64,000 nt of DNA from Candidatus Didemnitutus sp. GTDB taxonomy: Bacteria; Verrucomicrobiota; Verrucomicrobiia; Opitutales; Opitutaceae. Location of the stretch: contig JAHCAY010000001.1 in assembly GCA_019634575.1 (NCBI GenBank), positions 1,302,001-1,366,000 on the forward strand. The letters are read 5' to 3'. The notes beneath the pieces are model-generated. The model was not told the DNA's origin. It worked only from the letters and a program-made list of their open reading frames with translations, and made no database searches. The translations under genes and the position numbers were made by a program. Positions 24,912 through 33,142 of this stretch are shown here, piece after piece (the stretch's first letter is position 1; each line of letters opens with the position of its first letter).

Positions 24912-26432
24912 GTGAGTCAGCCGACTCCCGAGTTTGCGTTGCTTCAGGCCAGCCTGAATTATGGGCTGCGACCAAACGCCCCCCCTAAGGTCAGTTTGGA
25001 CGCTGCTTCCGGGGCCCAATGCAACTGGCACCGGCTCCTTTGGTTGGCTCGTTGCCACGGACTGCTGCCCTCGCTTGGGACCATGGCGTCGCGCCCGGAC
25101 AATGGATGGTCTCCGCCTGCGGACACGCTGCAGCAGTTGCAGGCGATCGGGCACTTCACCCAGCTCAGGCACTTGGCACGTGCGCGCGAAGCGTGCGTGC
25201 TCCACGACTTGCTGACGCGAGCCAGCATCCCATTTATGTTTGCGAGCGGCTGGGCATTGGCCCGGCGTTGCTACCCAGTGCCGAGCCTGCGCTCCCTCGG
25301 AATGAACACGACACTTCTGGTGCGCGCCAGCGACGCGGCTCGAGCGCGAACCGCGCTCGCTTCCCTCGGCTACTCACTCGAGGTAAGCCCTCTGGCCCTC
25401 GCCGATCGCCATCGCAGCCGGGTGATCGTCCACTCGCTGCCCGCAACCGACCGGGACTTCGAAGGGCTGATCGGTCGCGCCGAAACGATCCCGGTCGGCG
25501 GGCGAGATCTGAAAACCCTCCCGACGATCGACTGGCTGTTCCGCCTCTGCGCCAACCGCAACGGCCTTCGCTGGCTCGAACTGCGCCGCGTGGCTGATCT
25601 GCTCAGCCTCCTCAACCATCATGCGACGTGGGATTGGCCGCTGGTGCTGGCTCGAGCGGACACTGCCGGCCTTCGGTCGAGTCTGATTTTCTCGCTCGTG
25701 GCCAGCCATCGGGTCGTCGGCCAGGAACTACCACCGCAAGTCGCCAAGGAAATCGCACGCGAGCCCGCGCTCGACCGGCACGCGGCGAAACTATGCCGGC
25801 AACTTGAAGCCGGCCAGTCGATGTCGCCTGACTCGGCTGCCGCTCTGCGCCTCAATCTACGGCTCCAGCCGAACTGGGGCGATCGTTTGCGCTACGTCTG
25901 GCGGCATATCCGCAACCGATTCCGCTCCCCGCTTCCCGTCGGGAAAAACGAATCGGACGACCCGGCTTGCATCGGGCGCTTTGCTCCGACGCCGCAACGC
26001 ACCGTTGACGCCATGTTGGACCTCGCCGAGACGAAAGCGGGCGACGTGGTCTACGACTTGGGCTGCGGCGACGGACGCATCGTGATTTCGGCGGCAAAGC
26101 AATTCGGCGCTCGCGGCGTGGGGATCGATTTGGATCCGCAGCGGATTCGCGAAGCCACCGCATCGGCCGCCGCGCAGCAAGTCGCGGCCACCACGTCGTT
26201 CCTCTGTGCCGACGCGATGCGGATTCCCCTGCGGGACGCCACCGTCGTCTGCCTTTATCTCCAAGGCTTCGCCTACCCTGATCTGCGCCGTAAGCTCGCG
26301 CGCGAGCTTTCCCGCGGCACACGGATCGTTTCGCACACTTTTATTTTTCCGGGCTGGCCTCCTGAAAAAACCAAGATCGTCAGCGTCAATCCGCAGACGA
26401 TCTCGCAAATCTATCTCTGGCGAATCCCGTAG
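24912..26432 (+). CDS. Fusion: degenerate nucleotidyltransferase domain + SAM methyltransferase
   Basis: 506 residues from GTG at 24912; a longer open frame upstream lacks homologous sequence. Residues ~1-335 align with the nucleotidyltransferase at 14423 (same helix plan, SLRSLGMNTTLLVRASDAAR against the GDLD strand). Both catalytic aspartates are replaced (N and T at the GDLD positions), so this half is probably catalytically dead. Residues ~345-506 are a class I methyltransferase: FAPTPQRTVDAML, motif I VVYDLGCGDGRIVISAA, GVGIDLDPQR, and a motif IV region CLYLQGF. That half resembles small DOT1-like lysine methyltransferases. The dead half may serve as a binding platform. Divergent from the candidate precursor; followed 6 bases on by a TPR gene. 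Confidence 0.78.
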   Translation: MSQPTPEFALLQASLNYGLRPNAPPKVSLDAASGAQCNWHRLLWLARCHGLLPSLGTMASRPDNGWSPPADTLQQLQAIGHFTQLRHLARAREACVLHDLLTRASIPFMFASGWALARRCYPVPSLRSLGMNTTLLVRASDAARARTALASLGYSLEVSPLALADRHRSRVIVHSLPATDRDFEGLIGRAETIPVGGRDLKTLPTIDWLFRLCANRNGLRWLELRRVADLLSLLNHHATWDWPLVLARADTAGLRSSLIFSLVASHRVVGQELPPQVAKEIAREPALDRHAAKLCRQLEAGQSMSPDSAAALRLNLRLQPNWGDRLRYVWRHIRNRFRSPLPVGKNESDDPACIGRFAPTPQRTVDAMLDLAETKAGDVVYDLGCGDGRIVISAAKQFGARGVGIDLDPQRIREATASAAAQQVAATTSFLCADAMRIPLRDATVVCLYLQGFAYPDLRRKLARELSRGTRIVSHTFIFPGWPPEKTKIVSVNPQTISQIYLWRIP

Positions 26433-26438
26433 CCGACG

Positions 26439-27842
26439 ATGGAGCCATCCGACCAACTCGATCCGGACGCCTTGGCTGCGTATCGTTCGCTCGCTTTCAC
26501 CCTAGCCGCGAAGAACGACCGGCCCGCCGCCATCCTCGCGTTCGAAGCCTACCTCGCGCTCGCGCCCCACGACGCCGACGCGCTGGCCAATCTCGCCTAC
26601 TTGCTCAAGGACGAGCGGCGGTTTGCCGAAGCGCGGGCGCTCGTGGAGCGCGCGCTGGCCTGCCACCCGCAACACGCCGAGGCCCTTATCGTCGACGGCC
26701 TGCTGCACCAGGAGGTCGGCAACCTGCCGGCGGCCATCGCCGCCTTCCATCAGGCGGTCGCCACCTCGCCGACGCACCACGCCGCCCTCGTCTACCTCGC
26801 CGCCGCTTTGCTGCTGCACAACCGCTTCGCCGAAGCGCTCGCCGCCTTCGCCGAAGCCCGCAGCCATCACCCAAACTCGGCGTTGATTCGCTATAACCAA
26901 GGGCTCGCCCAGCTCACCACCGGCGATTTCGCAGCCGGTTGGGAAAACTACGAGCAACGCGCGATCTTCGGTGCCGGCTGGGCGAACAACATTTTCCCCG
27001 CTCCGCTCTGGCAAGGCGACTACTCCCTCGAAGGCCGCACTCTGCTGATCTACTCCGAGCAAGGTTACGGCGACACGCTCCAATTCTGCCGCTACGCGCT
27101 CCTCGCCCGCGACGCCGGCGCAGACGTCATTCTCGCGGTGCAGCCCCCGCTTTGCGGGCTGCTCGGCGCGTCGATTACCGATGTGCGCGTCATGCCGATC
27201 GGCACGACGGTGCCGCCCTTCGACCTGTATTGCCCGCTCCTCAGCCTGCCCCGCGGCTTTCGCACCCGTCTCGACACCATTCCCACCCCAATTCCCTACC
27301 TGCACGCGCCGACGGCAAGGATCGCCGAGTGGCAAATCGAACTCGGTCGCGGCCCCAACATCGGCTTCGCGTGGTCCGGCAATCCTCAGCACCACCGTCA
27401 TCAGTTTCGCACCGCGCCGCCCGAACTCTTCGCCACGCTCTTCGCTACGCACCACGGTCGCTTTTTCAGTCTGCAAAAAGACGCCCGGCCCGGTGAAGCC
27501 GCTGCGCTCGCCTCGTGCCCGAACGTCGTGGATCTCGGCGGTCGCCTGTCCGACTTCACCGAAACGGCCGCCATCGTCACCGCACTCGATCTCGTGATCA
27601 CCGTCGACACTGCCATCGCCCACTTGGCCGGTGCGCTCGGCAAACGCGTGTGGATTCTCCTCCCCTTCGCCGCCGACTGGCGCTGGCTCGCTGACCGCAC
27701 CGACAGCCCGTGGTATCCGACCGTCCGGCTATTCCGTCAACCCGCGCCGGGCGCGTGGGCGCCGGTCTTCGCCGAGGTTCGGCGCGCGCTCGCCGAGTTC
27801 GCCTCGCCGTCCGATCACCCCACTTCGATCGGAGAACAGTGA
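26439..27842 (+). CDS. TPR-repeat protein with GT9/heptosyltransferase-like domain
   Basis: 467 residues. About four tetratricopeptide repeats (residues ~10-165: PAAILAFEAYLALAPHDADA, ALVERALACHPQHAEALIV, and so on). A Rossmann-like C-terminal half follows, with LLIYSEQGYGDTLQFCRYA, NIGFAWSGNPQHHRHQFR and DLVITVDTAIAHLAGALGKR, the ADP-heptose:LPS heptosyltransferase (GT9)-like signature seen in many TPR proteins. It probably binds or transfers a sugar, but the donor cannot be inferred. It lies 6 bases after the NTase-MT fusion and converges with the VKOR-DsbA gene 38 bases on. Confidence 0.82.
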   Translation: MEPSDQLDPDALAAYRSLAFTLAAKNDRPAAILAFEAYLALAPHDADALANLAYLLKDERRFAEARALVERALACHPQHAEALIVDGLLHQEVGNLPAAIAAFHQAVATSPTHHAALVYLAAALLLHNRFAEALAAFAEARSHHPNSALIRYNQGLAQLTTGDFAAGWENYEQRAIFGAGWANNIFPAPLWQGDYSLEGRTLLIYSEQGYGDTLQFCRYALLARDAGADVILAVQPPLCGLLGASITDVRVMPIGTTVPPFDLYCPLLSLPRGFRTRLDTIPTPIPYLHAPTARIAEWQIELGRGPNIGFAWSGNPQHHRHQFRTAPPELFATLFATHHGRFFSLQKDARPGEAAALASCPNVVDLGGRLSDFTETAAIVTALDLVITVDTAIAHLAGALGKRVWILLPFAADWRWLADRTDSPWYPTVRLFRQPAPGAWAPVFAEVRRALAEFASPSDHPTSIGEQ

Positions 27843-27880
27843 CGCCGCGCGGTGCGGTTGTTTCCCCGCGCTCCTTCGTC

Positions 27881-29122
27881 TCAGCGTGCACCCGTCGGCG
27901 GCGACACGCTGCCGCCGACTTTCTCGATCAACTTGCCCAGGCAATCCTCGCCGCGATTCGGCGACCAGACGCGACGTCCCTCGATGTAGATCGCCGGCAC
28001 GCCGCCGATGTCGGCGCGCTTTGCCTGTTCGCGCGCTGCCAGCACTTGCGGACGCACCGCCTCGAGCCGCGCCGCCAGATCGGACGCATCCAGGCCCAGT
28101 CTGCGGAAAATTGCCGCAATCTGCTCCACACTCGCCCCGTTGCCGGAGCCGTCCTTCGGCCGGTCGAACATCGCCTGCCACAACTCGAAATACTTCCCCG
28201 ATCCCTCCGCGAGCTGCAACGCCGCGACCTGCAATACGGACGCGTCCCACAGGACCCGCGGCCGGATCGTGAAACGCGCGCGGTCCTTGAACCGCTCCAT
28301 CGCCCGCACGAAGATGGGATGATAAGCGGCGCAGTGCCCGCAATTTGGATCATAGAACACGATCACGGTCGGCCCGCCCGCCTTGCCGACGAACGGCGTG
28401 CCTTCGCTCAAGAAGTCGCGCCACGGCACCACGCGCCCGTCGTCGTCGAAGCGGCATGGGCGCATCTCGCGTAGCTTGGCGGCGTCAATGAACTTCGGCA
28501 GCGCCGTCCCCACGATGTCCTCGACCTCGCCGCGCGTCTTGCCTTGGTCGAGCGGTCGCGTGCCGAGTCGGTCCACGAACAGCAGGACGCCTACGAGCAC
28601 TCCCGTGGCCACGAACAGGCCCCCGCCAGCCGCCGCGAGTTCGACCAGTCGCGCGCTCTCCGGCACCGGGGCGAATCCTCCGCGCCACCGCAACGCACCA
28701 TGCAACACCGCCAGCGCTGCGACTACCACCGCCGACAGCGTGCACAGCACGCACCAAGCGTGCGCCACGAACGCCATCGTGTAGACGAGGTAACCGGAAT
28801 AAATTAGCGCCACCACCACCGTGATCTCTCCGGCGGCATGCAGCCGGCGCGCCCAGGGAGGAACCATGAAAATCTTGGCAAACGACACCAGCGCCAACGC
28901 GAAATAGAAGGCGTATCCCCAAGCCGCATTGGAAACCCCGAGCAGATGGCTCGAGGGCAACGCGCCTACTTCCTCGCACCCGCCGCGCTCCGCCGGAGCC
29001 ACCGCCGCCGGCTTCGTCAGTCCGAGACAACCTTGGTCGAAGCCGCGCGCCTTCTGCACCCAGAGGTGCAACGCAAGCACCATGCCCGCGAGCGACAGCC
29101 AGAGTATCAGCCGGTTGATCAT
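27881..29122 (-). CDS. VKOR-DsbA fusion (disulfide-generating membrane protein)
   Basis: 413 residues from the ATG at 29122; a TTG four codons upstream is less likely. The N-terminal ~180 residues are a vitamin-K-epoxide-reductase-like domain: four or five helices, loop cysteines (GCLGL, GGCEEV) and the quinone-side C-x-x-C in HAWCVLCTLS. After one more helix comes a periplasmic thioredoxin/DsbA-like domain with the C-x-x-C in FYDPNCGHCAAYHP and cis-Pro region IGGVPAIYIEGRRVW. Such fusions oxidise cysteines in exported proteins. It lies 15 bases after the PqqD-like gene in a run that also holds a sulfotransferase and a kinase. The candidate precursor has two cysteines, making it a plausible client (inference). 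Confidence 0.88.
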   Translation of the reverse strand: MINRLILWLSLAGMVLALHLWVQKARGFDQGCLGLTKPAAVAPAERGGCEEVGALPSSHLLGVSNAAWGYAFYFALALVSFAKIFMVPPWARRLHAAGEITVVVALIYSGYLVYTMAFVAHAWCVLCTLSAVVVAALAVLHGALRWRGGFAPVPESARLVELAAAGGGLFVATGVLVGVLLFVDRLGTRPLDQGKTRGEVEDIVGTALPKFIDAAKLREMRPCRFDDDGRVVPWRDFLSEGTPFVGKAGGPTVIVFYDPNCGHCAAYHPIFVRAMERFKDRARFTIRPRVLWDASVLQVAALQLAEGSGKYFELWQAMFDRPKDGSGNGASVEQIAAIFRRLGLDASDLAARLEAVRPQVLAAREQAKRADIGGVPAIYIEGRRVWSPNRGEDCLGKLIEKVGGSVSPPTGAR

Positions 29123-29137
29123 GCCACGCGGCAATGA

Positions 29138-29437
29138 CTACGCCGAAGGCACCACCCGCAGCAACTTGTCGCGCTGCAGCTGGTCGAGGAACGCCAGCGC
29201 CTCGCGCTCGCACGTCGCACGCTCGACCTCGAACTCGCCGAGCAGGCGGTCGACGAGCGCCGCGACTGTCATCGGCTGCTCGATCAGCGCCCAGATGCGG
29301 CTGCCGACCTCGTTCATGTTGTAGTATTCGCCGTTCTCGATCGAGAGCAGCACGACTTTGCCATCTAGATCGCCCGACACCTGGTCGGAGCTGCGGACGA
29401 CGGACGTGGTAAGTGCAAGGGGAGGAAGCGCGGACAT
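29138..29437 (-). CDS. PqqD-like (lasso B1 / RRE) protein
   Basis: 99 residues from MSALPPLALTTSVVRSS; a start 15 codons upstream is possible. PqqD fold: VSGDLDGKVVLLSIENGEYYNMNEVGSRIWALIE, then PMTVAALVDRLLGEFEVE and a C-terminal helix pair. PqqD-like proteins bind leader peptides (RiPP recognition element). In lasso systems this is the stand-alone B1 partner of B2, and related forms occur in a cassette with HPr-kinase-like and nucleotidyltransferase proteins in exopolysaccharide loci. The neighbours (VKOR-DsbA, sulfotransferase, kinase) fit either context. Confidence 0.85.
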   Translation of the reverse strand: MSALPPLALTTSVVRSSDQVSGDLDGKVVLLSIENGEYYNMNEVGSRIWALIEQPMTVAALVDRLLGEFEVERATCEREALAFLDQLQRDKLLRVVPSA

Positions 29438-29494
29438 TACGTGGCCCGCGCAACCTTTTGCCAGCACCGCGCGACATTGCACGGCCGAAATCGC

Positions 29495-30358
29495 TCAAAA
29501 TACCAACTCGCCGTTCGCGTCGAGGTAGCCGAAACGCCGCATCACGTCGCCATGGTCCGCCACTACCTGGGCGACCTGCTGCGGAGTGAGCGCCTCCCGC
29601 CAGGAGCCGATCTCGCCCTTGCGAAAAAAGGACTTCGCGCGCGCCATCTTCTCGGCGAAGCCCGTTTTCTCCTCCTGCGCGCGCAGTTCCTCGAAGCGGC
29701 TGAACTCGATCGCCTTTTTCAACCGCGTCGGATCGTCCGGCAATCCCGCGAAACGCGCCGCCGCGCCGAAAGTCTCCTCGGACCGCAGCTTCATGTCTTC
29801 ATAGCGCACCACATGGACCCGCACGCCCGGCGCGTCGGCCCAGCTCCGCACGTGATTGCTCCACGAGAGGAGTTTTTGCCGAAGCTGGTTCGCTTCGGTG
29901 GCATCGGTTTCGCAAAACGAATTCTCGTCTCGCGCCATCTGCCGGATCACGCGATCAAACCGGTCATGCCCGCCGTGGTGCGCGAACGATACGGCCACAT
30001 CGAGCGGGTTGCGCACGAAATACAAAGCCGCTGCCGTTGCCTCCGCGGGGATCAGCGCCCGCCCATCCGACAAAAACGTGTAGGCGTCGTGCACTTTGCA
30101 ATAGAGCGTCTCCTTCGCCTCGCGCGCCTGATGCAGATACACCTCCGGACGCAGCGCATCGATCTCCTCGAAGGTCAGTTCGCCTGAATCGTAGCCGAGC
30201 GCCTCGTCGAAAACCCCGCGCGCACTCGCGATCGGTCCGCCGTCGAGCGCGTTGATCTGCGCGGGCGTGTCTGCGTCGCGCAGGAAATTCGTCAGGAACG
30301 TGCGGAACCACGTGTTGCCTGACTTCGGGTAGGACGCGAGCCAGACGATGCCTTTCAT
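29495..30358 (-). CDS. Sulfotransferase (3), classical P-loop type
   Basis: 287 residues. Classical PF00685 features: WLASYPKSGNTWFRTFL (phosphosulfate-binding loop, residues ~7-22), LYFVRNPLDVAVSF (3'-phosphate site), and the C-terminal SFFRKGEIGSWREALT that packs on PAPS. This is the clearest sulfotransferase of the three in the island. Its ATG overlaps the kinase stop (ATGA), so kinase and sulfotransferase are translated together. Substrate could be a glycan, a Tyr/Ser/Thr side chain of the peptide, or a small molecule. Confidence 0.9.
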   Translation of the reverse strand: MKGIVWLASYPKSGNTWFRTFLTNFLRDADTPAQINALDGGPIASARGVFDEALGYDSGELTFEEIDALRPEVYLHQAREAKETLYCKVHDAYTFLSDGRALIPAEATAAALYFVRNPLDVAVSFAHHGGHDRFDRVIRQMARDENSFCETDATEANQLRQKLLSWSNHVRSWADAPGVRVHVVRYEDMKLRSEETFGAAARFAGLPDDPTRLKKAIEFSRFEELRAQEEKTGFAEKMARAKSFFRKGEIGSWREALTPQQVAQVVADHGDVMRRFGYLDANGELVF

Positions 30359-31269
30359 GCCCGCAGGTCGGCTTCGATTGCGGCAACGAGTTCCGGGAGC
30401 TTGAACTCGCTGCGGTCGGGCCGCTCGACCGCCGCCAACCCCGCCTGCTGCGCCAGCCGCAACGCATGTTGAAAATGGCCGGTTTTCCCCTCGACAGCAG
30501 CGAGAAATCCGAAGCGATACGTTTGGTTCTTGAGCACCGCGAATTTCGCGGGCCCGAGCACCGGCTCGATCGACAGGTCGGGCTTGTTGTGCGGACGCAG
30601 CACGAAGAGCTTCCGAATCGGTCGCGGCGCGGTCGCGAACTCCCTCCCCAGCGGGACGGCGCGCTTCTCGAGCTTATTGCGGATCCGGCGCAGACCGTCC
30701 GGCGAAATCTCGAGCTGGCGCAGCGAGTCGAGCCAGAGCTTGGCCTGTGGAAAACCCGGCTCGGCGAACATCCGCCCGCCCGCCCCCGGTCGCACGACGC
30801 AGAGATCGTCCGTCAGCACCGCTCGCCCGCGCTGCCGAAACGCCGTCGCCAACGTCGATTTGCCGACGCCGGAACGGCCGAGAAAAACCACCGCTTCGCC
30901 GTCCCACTCGATCGCGCTCGCGTGCAGCACCAAATCGCCCCGCTGGTGCAACAGCGCGCCGATCGCCGAGCCGAGCAGAAACACCCGCACATCCTCATCG
31001 TCGGCCTGCGCCGCGCGATCGATCGTGATCCGCCGGCCCTGTTCGACGAGATAAGTCGCGACGCCATCGACCTGCAGCCGCAACGCGTCGGCCGCCGCCT
31101 GAAAGCGCACGCCATGTTTCAGCGTGCCCGGCAGCTCGGCCGGCACCTGACCGTAGACAATTTCGACATCCACCGGCTCCGCTCCGGTCGTCGCCGTCAG
31201 CTCCGGCAAATCCAGTTCCGACCGCATGCGCAGACCGAAACCCATGTGCACCCGCGCAGACTCGCTCAC
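30355..31269 (-). CDS. HPr-kinase-like protein (HprK-related)
   Basis: 304 residues from GTG at 31269, set by AGGAGG nine bases upstream (31279-31284), one of the few strong ribosome sites in the window; longer frames upstream look non-coding. HPrK C-terminal fold: LVLHASAIEWDGEAVVFLGRSG with H116, P-loop GRSGVGKST (131-139), and AVLTDDLCVV (DD, 154-155). It lacks the HPrK N-terminal domain. Relatives phosphorylate the C-terminal Ser of lasso peptides (paeninodin-type kinases) or form an uncharacterised HprK-related/PqqD-related cassette in exopolysaccharide loci. The candidate precursor here ends in Ser. No HPr gene is nearby, so carbon control is unlikely. Confidence 0.85.
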   Translation of the reverse strand: MSESARVHMGFGLRMRSELDLPELTATTGAEPVDVEIVYGQVPAELPGTLKHGVRFQAAADALRLQVDGVATYLVEQGRRITIDRAAQADDEDVRVFLLGSAIGALLHQRGDLVLHASAIEWDGEAVVFLGRSGVGKSTLATAFRQRGRAVLTDDLCVVRPGAGGRMFAEPGFPQAKLWLDSLRQLEISPDGLRRIRNKLEKRAVPLGREFATAPRPIRKLFVLRPHNKPDLSIEPVLGPAKFAVLKNQTYRFGFLAAVEGKTGHFQHALRLAQQAGLAAVERPDRSEFKLPELVAAIEADLRA

Positions 31270-31270
31270 G

Positions 31271-31286
31271 GCAGGAAACCTCCTGC
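31271..31286 (-). promoter_or_regulatory. Ribosome site of the HprK-like gene inside a small hairpin
   Basis: On the minus strand GCAGGA-GGTT-TCCTGC forms a 6-bp stem with a 4-base loop. It contains most of the AGGAGG Shine-Dalgarno (31279-31284), with the GTG start beginning right after the stem. The site could be occluded until unfolded; whether it is regulatory is untested. Confidence 0.5.
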
Positions 31287-31376
31287 ACACGCGAGCCGCG
31301 TGTTCGGTGTGCCAACGCTGGAAATCGAAGGGTATCGGAGCATTCGGGAGATCGCCCGGGTTTGTGCACGAGCCGC

Positions 31377-32462
31377 TCAAAAACGCACGGCCGAAATCGC
31401 CTCTTCTGCCGGCTCCGCCGCGATCAGCCGCACGCCCGGGTCGGCGGAAATCTCGTAAGCCAAACGCAACCGCCCTCCGCGCGCCGCGATCGCGTCCGGC
31501 ACGCCGCGCAGCCGCTCCGGCATCGTCAGGCTGCAATGAAAATCCTCGAGCGCGTGCGCGGCGAAAAGCTGTAGCCGCGTCAGCAGTTGCAGCGCGCTCG
31601 CCGCATGCGCCGGCACGAAAATGCTCCGCTCCGGCAGCCGTCCCGCCGCATCCGGCACGAGCGCGTCCGTCCGCCCCGCATCGAGGACGAACACCGGTCC
31701 GAGCCGCTCGATGTCCCAGCTCCCGCCGCCAGCCAGCCCCGCGCGCACGAAACCCAGATCGACCTCGATTCGCTCCGGCAGAAAAAAGCCTCCCGCGCGC
31801 AACTGCGGCGCCAGCGCCCGCGTGACGGCCACCTGCGGCTCTTTCTTCAACGCCCGCCGCAACACCTCGGCCACGACGATATGCGGCCGGTCATTCTCCG
31901 CGAAACGCACCGCCGCCGCGTCGCCGCAAATCGTCGCGCGCAACGACCGCTCGACGCCCAGGTCCGCCGCCAGCCGGCGCGCATCGCCCAGCGAAGCCTC
32001 GTGGATATCCAGCAAACTCACCTGCACTTCCGCCGGCGAATAGCGCGCCGCCATTGCCAGCGCCATCGGCGCCGCCGGACCGCACCCGGCCTCGACGAGG
32101 TGGATCGTCTCGCCGGGGAATTTCTCCTGCGCCGCCCGCACCGCCGCATCGAGCGCGCGCAGGTAAACCGCGGTGCGCAGATGTTCACGCAGGCAGAGCA
32201 CCGCCCGTTGAGGGGAGATTGCTTCTCCGCCCGGCAGCGGTGTGGGATGCGTCCCGGTCGAGTCCGGCGGATCGATGCGGACCGCGTCCATTCCCAAGCG
32301 CTCCAGCGCCCAACCGCACCAGGCGTGGGCGGCGGTCAGGTGTTCCTGCGGCGCGCGCGTCTCGTCGATGAGGCAGGTCGTCCACTCGTCAAAAGCTCTG
32401 CGCTCAGCATTCACCCATCGAACCGACGCCGTCGGCGTCACCGGCGCAAGGGCAATTCGCAT
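31377..32462 (-). CDS. SAM-dependent methyltransferase-like protein
   Basis: 361 residues from MRIALAPVTPTAS; 18 extra codons upstream look non-coding. Motif I: IHLVEAGCGPAAPMALAMAARY (about residues 120-140), followed by VSLLDIHEASLGDARRLA, HIVVAEVLRRAL and a beta-rich C-terminal half with FFLPERIEVDLGFV. That arrangement (Rossmann domain then beta barrel) resembles protein arginine-methyltransferase-like proteins, though the double-E loop is not evident. It precedes the HprK-like gene by 107 bases on the same strand. Substrate unknown. Confidence 0.65.
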   Translation of the reverse strand: MRIALAPVTPTASVRWVNAERRAFDEWTTCLIDETRAPQEHLTAAHAWCGWALERLGMDAVRIDPPDSTGTHPTPLPGGEAISPQRAVLCLREHLRTAVYLRALDAAVRAAQEKFPGETIHLVEAGCGPAAPMALAMAARYSPAEVQVSLLDIHEASLGDARRLAADLGVERSLRATICGDAAAVRFAENDRPHIVVAEVLRRALKKEPQVAVTRALAPQLRAGGFFLPERIEVDLGFVRAGLAGGGSWDIERLGPVFVLDAGRTDALVPDAAGRLPERSIFVPAHAASALQLLTRLQLFAAHALEDFHCSLTMPERLRGVPDAIAARGGRLRLAYEISADPGVRLIAAEPAEEAISAVRF

Positions 32463-32529
32463 TCGGCGTAAATCGCGACATTGCTTCGCTCCGCCTGATC
32501 GTTTTGCTCCGCTCAATCCCGTCGCAGCC

Positions 32530-33021
32530 GTGCCCCTCGATCGAATCGTTCATTTCCTTAACGAAATCGGCATCCCTCTCCAGGAGCGCGCCCTCCCCGC
32601 GGGCACTTTCGTGCCTGGCATCCTCATCGAAAACGGCGGTCTCGTGATCGATCGCGCACGGCTCGCCTACCCGGGCGATCTCCTGCACGAGGCCGGACAC
32701 ATCGCGGTGACGCCCCCCTCGCAACGCGCTGCGTTGAACGGCGACCTCGGCAGCACGATGGCGGACGAGATCGCCGCCCAAGCCTGGTCCTACGCCGCCG
32801 CGCGCCACATCGGAATCGATCCAACGGTCGTTTTTCATCCCGCAGGCTATCGCGGGGCTTCCGAATCTTTGCTCGCAGCCTTCGCCGGACCCGGCGCACC
32901 GGGAGCTCCCCTGCTCGAGTGGTTCGGTCTCACCCACGCGCAGGACAATGGCAGCGGTGCGCCTGTGTTTCCGCGCATGAGCGGCTGGCTGCGCCCCGAG
33001 CCTGCGCCCGCGACTGCCTGA
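32530..33021 (+). CDS. Small HEAGH-motif protein (putative metallopeptidase-like)
   Basis: 163 residues from GTG at 32530 (VPLDRIVHFLNEIGIPLQER). The clear feature is DLLHEAGHIAVTP (about residues 54-66), an HExxH zinc site, followed by TMADEIAAQAWSYAAARHIGID with a possible Glu/Asp third ligand. No signal peptide. I do not recognise the family. Similar small HEAGH proteins are annotated as hypothetical or metalloprotease-like. Divergent from the methyltransferase gene. Confidence 0.65.
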   Translation: MPLDRIVHFLNEIGIPLQERALPAGTFVPGILIENGGLVIDRARLAYPGDLLHEAGHIAVTPPSQRAALNGDLGSTMADEIAAQAWSYAAARHIGIDPTVVFHPAGYRGASESLLAAFAGPGAPGAPLLEWFGLTHAQDNGSGAPVFPRMSGWLRPEPAPATA

Positions 33022-33142
33022 CCGATTCGCTTCCCAGTCCGCAGGCCGGCTTAGGCCGTCGCACGGATATCGCGCCGCCGATCACGCAATCGCTCGCAGC
33101 AGCCGAATTCGAAAGCAGCCGCGTGATCGATCCGCCGCGCGC

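Noticed and set aside
30355..31269. True HPr kinase/phosphorylase of carbon control
   Set aside because: Lacks the HPrK N-terminal domain and has no HPr or PTS genes nearby.
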